The notes beneath the pieces were generated by a model. That model worked only from the letters and a program-made list of their open reading frames with translations. It made no database searches and was not told the DNA's origin. A DNA stretch of 64,000 nucleotides from Vitrella brassicaformis (lineage: Eukaryota > Sar > Vitrellaceae): the NCBI GenBank assembly GCA_001179505.1, contig CDMY01000360.1, positions 37,787 to 101,786 of the forward strand. Direction: 5' to 3'. This document shows, piece after piece, positions 24,005 to 35,780 of the stretch. The position numbers and the translations under genes were made by a program. Positions within the stretch are counted from its first letter, which is position 1; every line of letters starts with the position of its first letter.

Positions 24005-25217
24005 TCATAGGTTGGCTTGGCTGCTTTCCCGTGCGGCAGCGCTGTAGTTCTCGTAGTACTTCTTGATGTCATGCAGGTCACGGTAGCACCGGTTGTACTC
24101 CCGCTCGTGGGGCGATAGGGTAAACAGGAAATTGCCCACCGACTTCCAAAACGACGTCTCACCCTGTCAGTCAGTCATATAAATATATAACCACACAGAC
24201 ACACAGACACACAGACAGGTTGGCAAATCCATCTGGTGTGTGTTTGTTTGGCTGACGTGACGGACATACCACGTCATCTTGCTGCGCCATGTCGAGTCTG
24301 TGCTCGTGGTCCATGTCGACCAGCCGCCCCTCGCCCACCACCAGACACTTGCAGAAGGGCAGATCCGCAAACCCGTCACGCAGAGCAGGCGATAGACACA
24401 CCGGGTCATAGTCATAATGTGACGACGGTGACGATTCCGCCCCCCCCTCTCCCTCTCCCTCTCTCTCCCTCTCCCTCTCTCTGCCGGCCCTCCTGCGTCT
24501 GCACAGGACGATATTCTGGCTCTCGGGCTCGCACACCTCCTTCAGCCTGCTGCTGAATGCGGCGTCGCCCATTCGTGAAGTGCCGAATGTGACGAGAGTG
24601 AGGGGGTAGGTGTTCCTCTCTGCCAGGAGCATGGCCATGATGGTGGCGATCCCCCCGCCCATCGAGAAGCCGCACAGGACCACCCGCTGCAGCGATGGGC
24701 GGTGCGTGTCGAATGGCTTGAGGAAGGCCGGGTGGGCGAGGAATGCCTCTGCCTTGCTGAGGTGGAAGGCGGAGCACCCCTTGGAGGGGTGGAGGGTCAT
24801 TTGGCACACTATGTCCAGCCCGAGAGAGAGGTACTCGAAGGGGTTGCGGGGGTTGAACCACGAGAAGGCGTAGAACAGCGTGCTGCTCGCCGAGTGGTGG
24901 AAAATGTCCCCCCGGATGTTCTGCAGTGATGAAGGAGTGACCACAGACACAAAACAGACACAAAATAGACACAAAACAGACGAGAGCCAGCCATGAGCTC
25001 CTTCCTGGTCTGGGGATCTCTGTGTGTTTCCCTGACTGACAGTGTGTGTGAAGGTCGGATCTTTGTACAAACCTACCTGTCCCAGGTCGACGCGCCCTTC
25101 GTGTGTGAGTGCGTGCGTGGCATTGCGGATGAAGATGGCGAGGGTCTTGGGCACCCTTGCCTTCTCTGTGTAGGTGATCAGCCGACACGCAAGCAGCGCC
25201 TCTATCGAACTGTCCAT
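24005..25217 (-). CDS. Class 3 lipase-like alpha/beta hydrolase
   Basis: Exons 25217..25077, 24920..24270, 24163..24005 (316 aa from the ATG at 25217). The nucleophile elbow is VVLCGFSMGGGIATIMA, a GxSxG motif of the class 3 (fungal lipase/Mono-DAG lipase) type, usually GHSLGG. It is followed by LTLVTFGTSRMGD, the strand after the elbow in this family, and a late VDMDHEHRLD that may supply the catalytic His. Upstream, a hydrophobic region LFYAFSWFNPRNPFEYLSLG may be the lid. A low-complexity Arg/Glu/Gly insert sits between the Ser and the His. Such enzymes cleave acyl esters of glycerolipids; the substrate is not shown. The frame continues upstream without ATG to 25253; a signal-peptide-like frame above 25253 is antisense to the CABLES-like exon and could not be joined. 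Confidence 0.7.
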
Positions 25218-25309
25218 TCTTCCTGGCAGCACCTGCCCTCCTTCTGCGCCCACAGGGAGGAGAGATCAAAGAGCGGCGGTCTCCACGAGCTCGCAAGAAG
25301 CGCTCGTCG
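25218..25309. promoter_or_regulatory. Short divergent promoter, lipase / CABLES-like
   Basis: 92 bp between ATGs. The minus strand carries TGCGAGCT at 25288-25295. Confidence 0.45.
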
Positions 25310-27978
25310 ATGGCCGAAGATGGCAAGCGAGAAACGAAGCACGAGGACGCCAACGATGTGCCGATGCAGCACAGCAACACAGCTGACCTCATCCACCTCT
25401 TCCCCTCCCTCACACTCCCACAGACCATGGCTGGGCAACAAGGAGCACCCACCCACAGCGCACAGCAGCAGCAGCAGCGTCAGAGCCAGTCGCCCCAGAT
25501 CACGGTCTTGCGCTCACCACAGAGGGAGAAGACGCCAAGAAAAGACAGGTCTGTCTGCATGGCTCACACACAGATGGATTGATAATCAATGTGCCTCCGT
25601 GATGACAAACGGTGTGTGTGTTTATGTGTGTGTGTCAGTCCTGATTTCAGCGCCGTGCCCTCTCTCGGCGAGCGGTTTTCTGCGCTACCCGTCGGCCCAT
25701 CCATGGGCTCACTGCCGCAGGCGTCGCTTGGCCTCTCACCGACGGTGTCTGCTTCACAGGTACACAGCACACACAGATGGATCCCCATCCATCCATCCAT
25801 GTGTCCATCCATGTGTCCATCCATGTGTCCATCCATGTGTCCATGTGTCAATGGCCTGCAGCCGCCGCAAACGACCTCCCCGCCCACATCGCCGCCCCTC
25901 TCCTCGCCAGAACACGCAGAGGTATGTATGCGGTGTGGCGACACCTCCCCATGCGTCAGTCATGTGATGCCTGGCTCTGTCTGTCCGCCTGTCTGTCTGT
26001 TAGGTGCCCCCCATTGACCTGGCTGCCGCCGTCGCATTCCTCACCTCCATCGAGGCGTGCCCGCCACACATGGAGGGCGACCTCCATACCCTCGGGGAAG
26101 AGTCCCCACTCATCAAACCCGCCACAGCTGCAGCAAAGGACAGCAACGGCGGCCCCACTGCCCCAGCCACACCCCCGCCAGCCGTCCTCCAACCACCAAA
26201 GTCGCCATCGGCGGACGGAGGTGTGGACGTCATTCACGACAACAAGGCGTACACCTTCGTGGGGTCGCTGGGACAGATGGTGCCCAACAAGCGTGTGGAG
26301 GCGCTGCTCATCCGGCAGGGACTGCTGCAGGGCCGCTGCTACTTCACCAGCAGGAAGTCCTCCCTCTACGTTTTCTCGACGCTCCCACACACAGAGGGCG
26401 GGGGCGGACAGGGCGGTATGTTGAAAACCGGCAAAGCGGCTGGCGGGCAAGGTGTGGGTGTCGCTGGCGGCGCCACCGCAGCGTCCGCACCTGCCTTATT
26501 GGCCGGACAGCTCTCGCCCGGCGTGTTTGTCAATGTGCGGAATCGTCACACCCGTCGGGCGGTCAAGAAGAAGCCCCAGGGTATCTCGTACGAGACGCTG
26601 TTGGTGCCCACCACCACCAGCGACATCGACGGGGAGGGCGAGGGTGTGGGTGTGGGTGTGGGAGGGTACGATCCCTTCTACCTCGACAACCCCCGACTGA
26701 AGCAGGGGAAGCACCAGACGCTCCTGAAGCTGCCGTCCTACCAGATATCGCTGCTGCCCTTCGTGCGCCCGAAAAGACTCAAGGAACAGCTTAATGAACA
26801 GTTTCAGCAGGTGGGGGATGGGTGGGAAGGTGGGATTGAAGGAAGAGTGGCCGGAGAATGGCATGGCATCCATCTGTGTGTGTCTGTCTCTCGTGTGCGT
26901 GTCTGTGTGATTTGTGCAGATGCATTCGTGGCTGCACCCTTCAATGACCCTCTCGAAGCTCAGGTAGAGTTTGCTGCGCTAGAATGACTGACATCAGCGC
27001 CACACGTGCGGCCAATGTGTGTGTGTGTGTGTGTGTGTATGTGCAGGAACCTGAAGGCCGATCTGTTCGGCCTGATCGACCAGCTGCCCGAGCTCGACGC
27101 CGCCACGGTGGCGTGCGCATGGGCCTACTTCGAGAGGCTGGTGATCAAGGGCGCGGTGGTCAAGACGAACCGGAAGCTGTTCGGCGCGGCCACCCTGCTG
27201 CTGAGCGTCAAGTTCAACCAGCCCCACCTGACGATCAACCAGGGCACCATGGCCACCCAGTCAATCCTGCCAAGGCTCGGACACGCCATACAGGTCGGTA
27301 GGCAGATCATGCACTGCAGAAGCACAGGCACTACACGGGAGTTTTCTCTCTCTCTCTCTCTGTGTGTGTGTTCTCTGTATGTGTGTGTGTGTGTAGGGAT
27401 TGGACAAGAAGGAGAATTTGGGTATGGTTGAGGTGCGTGCGGCGGAGTTCGAGGCCTTCACCTTGCTGGACTTCTCCCTGCAGCTGTCATACTGGCAGGT
27501 GTCGCCACACATACAGTACTTCCTCGACAGCAAGGTCAGCCAGCCGACCACACCACACCACACTCACACCGACCTTGCGCACCTGCACACCCAATCATCC
27601 TCTCTCTCTCTGTGTGTGTGTGTCCTATACCATACGCAGGATCTGACCTTCGAGGAGTACTACGGCATGTCCGAGGAGCAGCTGCTGGCCGCTCTGGACG
27701 CACCCACAGTCGCCCCCTCCCTCCCGGCCGCACTCACCGCCGTCAGTGTGGCCACGGTGACGCAGCAGCTCCCCCAGAGCTCGCCAGAGATAGTAGGTGC
27801 TGTGCCAAGTGTGGTGTCCGGCCTGTCGCCATCGCTGCGATTTCACCATCACGGGCTGCCCGGCATACCTGTGGGGTGTCTGACGTCGCCACAATTGCCG
27901 CTGCACACTGGTGTGGGTGTTGGTGTGGGTGTTGGTGGTGCTGGTGGGGGTGCGGTGACTGCCAGGCGGTCGACGTGA
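25310..27978 (+). CDS. CABLES-like cyclin-box protein
   Basis: Exons 25310..25548, 25639..25759, 25862..25921, 26004..26810, 26920..26963, 27047..27293, 27397..27534, 27640..27978 (664 aa). A Pro/Ser/Gln-rich N-terminal half precedes a basic block [17 protein letters not shown] and [19 protein letters not shown], which matches the RHRTLLLLPSY motif of animal CABLES (CDK5 and ABL1 enzyme substrate). Then comes the TLSKLRNLKADL helix and a cyclin-box-like domain: [34 protein letters not shown], then [19 protein letters not shown]. The match in order and spacing to CABLES is good. In animals these proteins link CDKs to kinases; the role here is not known. The tail after the cyclin box is a Pro/Gly/Val-rich extension. 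It starts next to the divergent lipase gene. Confidence 0.75.
25791..25851. repeat. 12-bp minisatellite in an intron
   Basis: About four copies of the unit CATCCATGTGTC inside the second intron of the CABLES-like gene (25760-25861), ending just before the acceptor at 25861. Confidence 0.8.
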
Positions 27979-28298
27979 GATAGATGTGTAGGTGGTGGAT
28001 GGATGGATGGGCGGGCGGACGTGACACCTGTGGAGGGTAGACTTGGACCTGACTGACTGATCTCCTGATTGAATGAATCACATGCACCCAACTCCTTGAT
28101 GAAAGGAACCGCGTGAGCGAGCGGAATCAGAATTCCATTGTCGATCGCACTCCACAGCAACACTTACGAAACCGTGCATCAGTCAGTACTGACTCAGTCA
28201 GTCAGTCCACACACACATACACATACACACCCCTCCAACCGTCCCTTTGGGACCTCATACACACCACACCACACGCATGCCCTCACTCCCTCCCTCAC
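27979..28298. other. Convergent intergenic region
   Basis: 320 bp between the CABLES-like and TyrRS stops, with GGAT and CAGT repeats and a CA-rich tract near 28210. No gene seen. Confidence 0.6.
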
Positions 28299-29908
28299 TC
28301 ATTCGGTCATCAGTTGGACAATGCCGTGTTTCTTCTTGCCGGCCGACAGCTTGACCTGGCTGCCCCCGTTGAAGTCCCCCAGCACCAACACACGGTTCAC
28401 GTCATCCACCTTGGCGTCATTCAGCCGCGCCCCGCCTCCCAGTATCAGCCGGCGCGCGTCAGATTTCGTCTTGGCAAAGTCCAGCTGCTGCAGCAGCTCC
28501 ACCAGCCGCACGCCCTCCTGGCTGGCCAGCTGCCCCTCGCTCACATGGAGCCGGGGCAGCGAGTCGGTGGACCCTTGGCCTTTGGTGTTGAAGACTGACG
28601 CGACGGCCTGGTGGATGGCGGGGAGGGCCGCACGGCCGTGGAGCAGACCCGTGGCCTCGTCGGCCAGCACGATCTTGGCCTGGTTGATGTCGGCCCCTTG
28701 CAGCTGCGCCAGCTCGGCGATCTGGTCCATCGGCACCTCTGTGAAGAGCTTCAGAAACCTGCACACACGCACACCAACCATGCCGTGAGGTGTCGTATGT
28801 GTGATGGATAGATAGGTCACTCACTGACCTGATGGTGTCGGCATCGTCAGTGTTTCTCCAGAACTGCCAGTAGTCGTAGGGCGACAGCTTGTCGGCCGTG
28901 AGCCACACGGCTCCCTCGGCCGTCTTGCCCATCTTCTTGCCGTCCGATGTCGTTATCAGCGGCGCCGTCAGACCAAACACCTTCTCAGAACCCATTCGAG
29001 CTGCAATCCAATCTCCACATCTCTCTGTCTCTGTCTGTCTGTCTGTGTGTGAGATGTGTGCATACAATACCGTTGAGTTCGACGCCCTGCACAATGTTGC
29101 CCCACTGGTCGGACCCCCCCATCTGCAGCCGCACGCCATACCGACGGTGCAGTTCCAGAAAGTCATACGCCTGCAGGATCATGTAGTTGAACTCCAGAAA
29201 CGATAAGGGCTGCTCACGGTCCAGCCGCGACTTGACCGACTCGCGCCGCAGCATCGCATTCACCGAGAAACAGGAGCCAAAGTCGCGCAGGAAACAGAGA
29301 TAGGAGAGGCCCGACAGCCAGTCGTCATTGTTGACCAGCATGGCGTCCGTGGGGCCGTCACCGAATGAGAGGAACTTGCGAAAGATGGCCGCAATCGACT
29401 GGATGTTGGAGTCGATGGCCTCCTCTGAGAGCATCGCCCTCGCCTCGTCCTTGCCCGACGGGTCGCCCACTTTGGTCGTCCCGCCGCCCAGAAGCACCAC
29501 TGGCTTGTGGCCGCACTGCTGCAGGTGCCGCAATATCATGATCTGCACCAAAGACCCCACGTGCAGGCTGTCAGCCGTGGCATCGAAGCCCAGATACGCC
29601 GACACGGTCTCCTGGCTCATCAGCTCATCCAGGTGCTGCAGATCTGTGCCCTGGTAGATGAATCCCCGCTCGTGCAGCGTCCGCAGGAACTTGGACCGGT
29701 AAGAGGTCTCGCCTTTGGCTTCAGCGACGGCCGGCGACTGGTCCACGGCCGTGTCTGCTGACATCTGAGGGGCGGGTCGCCTCCATCTCTGTCGGCACGC
29801 GGAGAGCGGCTGATGTGACGACGGCCGAAGGACGAAGCCGAGGGCTGCATGAAAACAGATCAGCAGAACTGCGGAGATCTTGACCAGCGGCGCTGAATAC
29901 GTATCCAT
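28299..29908 (-). CDS. tyrS: Bacterial-type tyrosyl-tRNA synthetase, plastid-targeted
   Basis: Exons 29908..29071, 29000..28829, 28758..28299 (489 aa). It charges tRNA-Tyr. The class I signature is LHVGS (HIGH box) and the KMSKS loop reads [36 protein letters not shown], the tyrosine-binding region [10 protein letters not shown] and MGGSDQWGN follow the bacterial TyrRS pattern. The C-terminus is an S4 domain ([19 protein letters not shown]). The first 35 residues hold a hydrophobic stretch [16 protein letters not shown] followed by Phe and a basic Ser/Arg-rich region, so a bipartite plastid leader is likely; a mitochondrial role or dual targeting cannot be excluded. It starts 217 bp from the divergent 13-exon membrane protein gene. 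Confidence 0.9.
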
Positions 29909-30125
29909 CGGAGCGGCGCTGCAACGGCGATCGGGAAGTCTGCGAGCTCCCCTGGGAGAATGGAAAGAGAACCGATGGCGATGGAGGAGGCTTCAGCACC
30001 GGCCGTCACGAGATCTGCACTCAGGTGAGTCTCGTCGGCATTCCTTAATTGCTGTTAGTTGGCATCTTTCCTGTCGTTTCGTCTCTGCCTTGCCTGACTG
30101 TCCTGAGGACAGCCGGCTAGGCCGC
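29909..30125. promoter_or_regulatory. Divergent promoter, TyrRS / membrane protein
   Basis: Contains TGCGAGCTCC at 29941-29950, 33 bp from the TyrRS ATG. Confidence 0.45.
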
Positions 30126-33100
30126 ATGAGCACGACTGCGTCAAGCACGACAGCCGCCAGGGAGTCGGACAGCACCCTTCGGCGCAAGGGCAGCAGCGGA
30201 GGCGAAGATGTGTCGGATGTCGAGTCGAGGTCTGATGTGCGGCGGGGCGGCAAGGCGTGGCGAGAGGGCAGGGGGAGGCATCAGACCACCCTGGCGGAGA
30301 TATTGGCACACCAGGGACGCACCAATGACTGGGTAGGGAGAAAGGGACGTGGGCTGCTCTGCTTTAGAGCAGCCCGTGCACCTACCTGTGTGTCTGTCTG
30401 TGTGTCTGTCTGTTTGTCAGGTGCGGTTCCACATGGGTCAGTTCCTCCGCGAGTACATATCTCACTTCCTCTTCTTCACTCTCGGTACGGCAACAGGCGA
30501 AGAGAGAGATAGAGGATGGACAGTGGCTGTCTGTCTGTGTGTGTCTGTTGTGACGTATGTCAGGCCCGCTGTCCCTGCCCCTGCTCCGCCTTGTGTATGG
30601 GTCGTGTCTGGGGCTGTCCAATCGTGCCTTCATCCCGCCGTTTGTGTGCGGTGCTGTCGGCCATGAGCAGACCCCACTGGAGAGGAAAATCCGCTTCAAG
30701 ATGGCCAGGTCACAGTACCTTGACTGGTATGTATTGACGGCACACATACATACACACATCGCATCGAGGCTGGTCTGCCTTCTCGTCCATCTTGTGTGGT
30801 GCCTGCCGGCTTGTTGACCTTCAGGTTTTGTCAGATGGGGGCGATCATTCTGTACATCATGTACACGCCTCATATACACGTCAGCGCCATCGAGGTCAGC
30901 CCAGCCGGCCAGCAGCGATCGGATTCGGGCACATCCAGCATAGACAGACAGACAGACAGACACAGACTGTTTGCCTTCTCTTTTTGTGTGTGTGTCGACG
31001 TAATATATGTCATCCATCGGTCACTGTCACTCTATCAGGTATTGTACATGGTGATCTGCATCCAGCTGCGGATCCTGGTAGTGTCGGTCAAGTACGGCTT
31101 CATGCCCGACTACCAGTGGGCGGCGCGGTCCATGCAGCCTGTCACCATCAAGGAGTTCCTCAACGAACTCCTCTTCTATGGCTGGCTCAACTCGCCACCC
31201 GATGTTGCCATGGAGCAAGCAAAGGTACACCCACACTCACACACACACGCATCCACCCACGCATCTGTGTTCCCCTCACTCAACACGCCCTCGTGTGTGT
31301 CTGCGCCTGCATTTATCTGTGCAGGAGTCGATGCAGCGGCTGGGCTTCCCTTCAGGAGCGATGACGCGTTTCCAGCCCCCCGAGCATTTGGTTGCGAGCG
31401 AGCAGCGGCACGCCTATGCGCTGCTGGAGCGGCTGGCCAAGATGCAGCCGACCGACATATACTCGATGAAGCAGGCCGACTACGACAAGATCTACGCAGA
31501 GAGCGACGAAATGGCCGTCAAACCAGGTAGGAGGTGGGCCAAATGCATATGAATGGACGGACACTCCGGTAGTACCAATTGGTACCCTGCCTCCCTCTGT
31601 CTGTCCTTAAGCAGAGCATTGCGGAAAGGCCACTACCAGTGGGCACCACCAGACGACTCACCAGATGGACGTCGAGAAGGGCCCAGTCTCCTGCCAGAAC
31701 TTCTCCCCTGACGTGAGCCTCCCAGCCGACAGCGGCGAGGGCGGTGACGTGGTGCAGTACGCCCTGGTGCCGACAGCCAACCTGGTGCATTTCTTCATCG
31801 TGGAGGCCTCCGGCCACTCTCGATTCCCCAGCAAGTGGCGGTGGCTGGTGCTGTTCTTCTCGGCCATCATCTGTATGGGGCCCTCCTTCGCGCGCCTGCA
31901 CGTTGGGAAACCTTTCTTCGGCGGCAGCTGGCAGGCCACGCTGTGCATCTGCCTCATCCTGTGGTCAACGGCATGGAACACCATGTGGGTGCCGTCCGTA
32001 TGTAGATGTGATATAAATGGGGAGGGTGTGGATGCGATGGGTATCCTGCTGGTGTGGTGTGCGTGTGCAGGTATAACTATTTCTTCCTGATCATCGCTTA
32101 TCGTGAGTTCTCGCGTCGGCGTGACGTAAGCACACACACACACACACAAACAAGCCGCTTGACACGCACTCACCCTTGTGTGTGTGTGTGGGTGTGTGCA
32201 GCTCATGCGGTACTGCGGCTACCTTCTCTGCTCAGAGGGCGTCAGGACTGAGACGCTGCCAAGGAACCTGAGGCTCATGCCAAGGCAGGCCTACACATGG
32301 CATGGCGGCATAGCAATCATCGATTGTCTTTTCCCTCTTTCTCCCAGGTTGGAATCGTCAGACTCACAGTCGATTCGCGGCTGGATGTTTCTGCGGCGGA
32401 CGCTGCTCGACTGGGGCCGCAAATTCCAGCTGAGAATCCAGCTGTACTCGTCCTTCTTCTTCGCCGCCAACCTTATCCTCATCCTCTGGCTCGTCTGGGA
32501 AATGCTCGCCGAAGGGGTGAGGAAGGAAGGGAGCGCTCACTGGCCTGGCTATCATCTGATCTGGCAGGCAGTCAGTCATGTGTCCTCCATCTGTGTTGTG
32601 AATGTTTGTGACCTTTAGCGTCTGCGTCCCCTGACGGTAGTGGTTGCGGGTGTGCACAACGTGCTGCTGGGTGCGTGCATGCTGCTGCTCATATTCAAGG
32701 CCAAGGGCATCAACGACATGGCCGCCATACACTCACTACTCCTCTACGGCCACCAAGTCAGTGAGACTTCACACATACACATAAACAAAAGCAGAGAGAG
32801 ATACCGTCGCACGCCCTTTCCTCTCCCTCTCTGTGTGTGTGTGTGTGTGTGTCATGGGTGTCAGGAGCGTGTGACGTCCATCCTCACGCGCCACGTGTTC
32901 GGCATCGAGGCCCGCCAGCAAGACGCCATGGCGGCCGAAGACGACGAGTACAACTACACTCACGACAACAATGACACCAACGAGACAGCCACCGACCCCG
33001 CCACATCGCCCCCCACCTCCCCGCAGCCGCGGCCCTCTGAGGTCCCGCACGCGCACATCGAATCAATGCCATCTGACCCCTCCCTCCCACCCATCATCGT

Positions 33101-33487
33101 CGGCAAGAGAAACACCGGTCGTGTGCAGCGGTGGGACAGCCGGTCTGCTGCTGGTGGTGGCAGTGGCAGTGGTAATGGTAATGGTAATGGTGGTGGCGGT
33201 GGGCTGGACGACACGACGGTGCTGCACCACCTCTACTTGGCTTTGGAGAGGATAAAGCTGGTCGCAGAGCAGATCAAGATAGAGCATGCGAGGGAGCCCA
33301 TCACGCTGCTGGGGTTCCGGGCGGGCCCTGACCTTCTCCGTGTCAGCATCGCCATCCCTATCTTTGGTAAGAACGCTCAGGGACCGAAGATGCCCGATGG
33401 ATCCATCACCGCTGTCTGCCTGTCTGTCTGTCTGTCTGGGTCATGTCAGGTCTGTCTGTCTTGAGCCAGTACTTCTCGAGAAGCTGA
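30126..33487 (+). CDS. Polytopic membrane protein of unknown function, 13 exons
   Basis: Exons 30126..30332, 30421..30484, 30564..30726, 30825..30894, 31039..31224, 31325..31526, 31615..31984, 32071..32125, 32202..32284, 32348..32516, 32619..32756, 32865..33366, 33450..33487 (748 aa). After a Ser/Arg-rich cytosolic-looking N-terminus come about seven to eight hydrophobic segments, among them MGAIILYIMYT, VLYMVICIQLRILVVSVKYG, WLVLFFSAIICMG, ATLCICLILWSTAW, YNYFFLIIAYREF, FFFAANLILILWLVWEML and VHNVLLGACMLLLIFKA. A soluble loop of about 120 residues (QPVTIKEFLNELLFYGWL... YALLERLAKMQP) lies between early and late segments. A low-complexity acidic and Gly/Asn stretch precedes a C-terminal helix-rich domain. 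I do not recognise the family; it could be a transporter or receptor-like protein. Intron 32285-32347 uses a GC donor (AAG/GCAGG). Confidence 0.65.
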
Positions 33488-35780
33488 TCGGCTGACCACC
33501 GACACCTGCAACGCCTTTTCTTCGTTTCGTCACTTTTTGTGGTCGTACACTCACTTACTCTAGCTAACGCTGTGGAGGTCCATGCTTGGTGCGCGTGTGG
33601 GTGTGGCCCATGGGTGCCGGCATAAGTACCACCACAAGACGGACACGTGGTCAGTTGGCAAGTGAGTGAGACTTCAAGAGGTTTATCTTTCTGCTGACAT
33701 ACTGACCGTCTTGTGTGTGTACTTGTCGGAGCCCATCAGCACTAGAACCTCTGGTGCGCAATGCAATACGTAGCCATGCCACGACTGACTTGTGGTGTGA
33801 GTGAGTGAGTGAGTGAGTGGGTCGGTGTGATCGATGTCATTGATTCCTTCATGCCATGTGCAGAGAGAGAGATGTACACTCACTACACGGAAAATGGCCT
33901 GGCCTGCCTGTCGACCTGTCGGCATAGGTGCACGCGTGTACGTCAGTCATGTCAGATGTGAGACGTGTGTGAGTGAGACGTGTGAGAGCGACGCCTTTTT
34001 TGGCGGGCCTGACTGACTTGGAGAGGCACAGAAGTGAGGGCTTTGGCTGGGGCTTTGGTTGGTTGGGTGCTATAGGTATGTCACTCGTTCAGTCGCTGTT
34101 GAATCATCGTCCGTGTATGCGGAGTCAAGCGTCCAAGAGAGCAACGGGACCACCAGATATAAAATGTACGCAGCGATGCACCCAACACTGACCGACGTCC
34201 CTCATGCACTGCACCACACAAGGCAGGACTCCCTCCCTCCCCCCGCCTCCATCCACACACACACAAACCGTCCATCCAGCAATCCATTCACACACATGGA
34301 TATTTCGCACTCTAGCAGCACTTCGGCGGATAACACAGCCGTCCATCCATTACACAAATCAAGCCCAGCCCAGCCCAGCCCGTTGGTTGTTGTACTCACA
34401 CACGAAAAACCCATACAGCCGTGTGACAGTTTGTGCAACCCTTCTTCGCGCCTTCTCAGCTGTCCTCCCCGCCCGCCTTCCCAGTCGCATTTGTTCCCGC
34501 CGCCTCTCCCTCGCTATCGGCCTCCCCGCCCCGCACCCACGAGAGTGCCCAGCACACGGGAGGCATCCCATGGTGGCGTGGAACTGCTTCGTCCAGGACC
34601 ACGGCAGGAAGCAGAGACACCAACCTATGGATGTACAATGTAAGCAGCGATGAATGACTGCAGCAGACACACAGAGACCGAGATCTGCTGCGTCCGCATT
34701 GAGCGCTACTTCCTCCCTCTCCCTCCCTCCCTAGTGCTTACGTGACTTTGTTGGCCCACCAGGCACAGCGACCCCACAGGCACTCGTCAGGCACATGTCT
34801 GTAGTCTCCCTCCATCCGTGCGAACACATGTATTTTTCGCACTTTGAACGTGGCGGCTGGAACTACTTGGGAGTGAGGGAGGCCACATTGCAGCGTGAGA
34901 GTCATAATACGGCCATCCATCCATCCATCCATCCATCACACAACAAGAGAGCGAGGGATAGGTAACTGAGAGGCCACAGCAGCTCTCATCCACTGCCTGC
35001 AAATCCAAAGCCCGAGCCACCATGCCCTCGACCCAAAGAAGCCATCTCCGGATCCTTCTGGTCGAGCGAGAGGCGGTTGAGGTCAAACAGCGAGGGACAT
35101 CAAATAGGTCCGGAAGGTCTCGAAAGCCACGACAGCAGCCCGAACATGATGGTCCGATGTCCAAATCTATCTACAGTGCAAATGGGAGGAAGAAAGGAAG
35201 AGAGAAGAAGCGGAGGAAAGGAGTCCTCACCGCTCATGGAATGAGAATGGTCTATCGCCTCCGTTTGTTCTGTCGTGTACTGATGAAGACCACCACCGAC
35301 CTGGAGCAGCAACACAAGAGGGAGAGAACACCGACACAAAAGTGGAGGGGGAAATCCGCTGTGCTGCTGTCGCTTCCCTTACCCATCCATTGTCGCCTCG
35401 CCGGGCGCACCGGCCGTGTCAGATCCCAATGGCACCACCCAACACGCCCTCCATTGGTCGTCGGCTGCAGTTACCATGCCAAACATGTCGGCCGTCACCA
35501 GTGGCAGCCGCCACTCGTCTTCCTCCCTTCGCCAGATGCTTTAAGAGCGATGCTGCGGCGGAGGTTGGTGGGCTCGAGTGGGCTCTAGGCCATGCTGCGG
35601 TGGGTGAGCTCGTAGTAGGTGATGGGGGGGTGGCGACCGGAGATGTGAGGAGAAGCGTAGGAAAGGCAAGTCGTCTGTCTCGTCGAGAATTTCGCGTGAA
35701 ACCGCTGCGAAAAGGTTGTGCCGTGACGCGATTTCCGGAGTTATGGCCACACACCTTCACTGGTAGCAAGGGCTTTATCC
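33488..35780. other. 2.3-kb intergenic region
   Basis: Separates two plus-strand genes. It has GTGA repeats at about 33798-33819, CA and CCCT tracts near 34230-34265, and a CATC tract at about 34913-34936. Several frames of 60-200 codons exist on both strands but none has a domain, splice support or neighbours that make sense. No gene called. Confidence 0.5.

Noticed and set aside
30382-31017. 211-codon minus-strand frame
   Set aside because: Antisense to spliced exons of the membrane protein and made largely of intron repeats.
31985-32070. Non-canonical GG-AG intron in the membrane protein
   Set aside because: Moving the exon end to 31984 gives a normal GTGGGT donor in the right phase.
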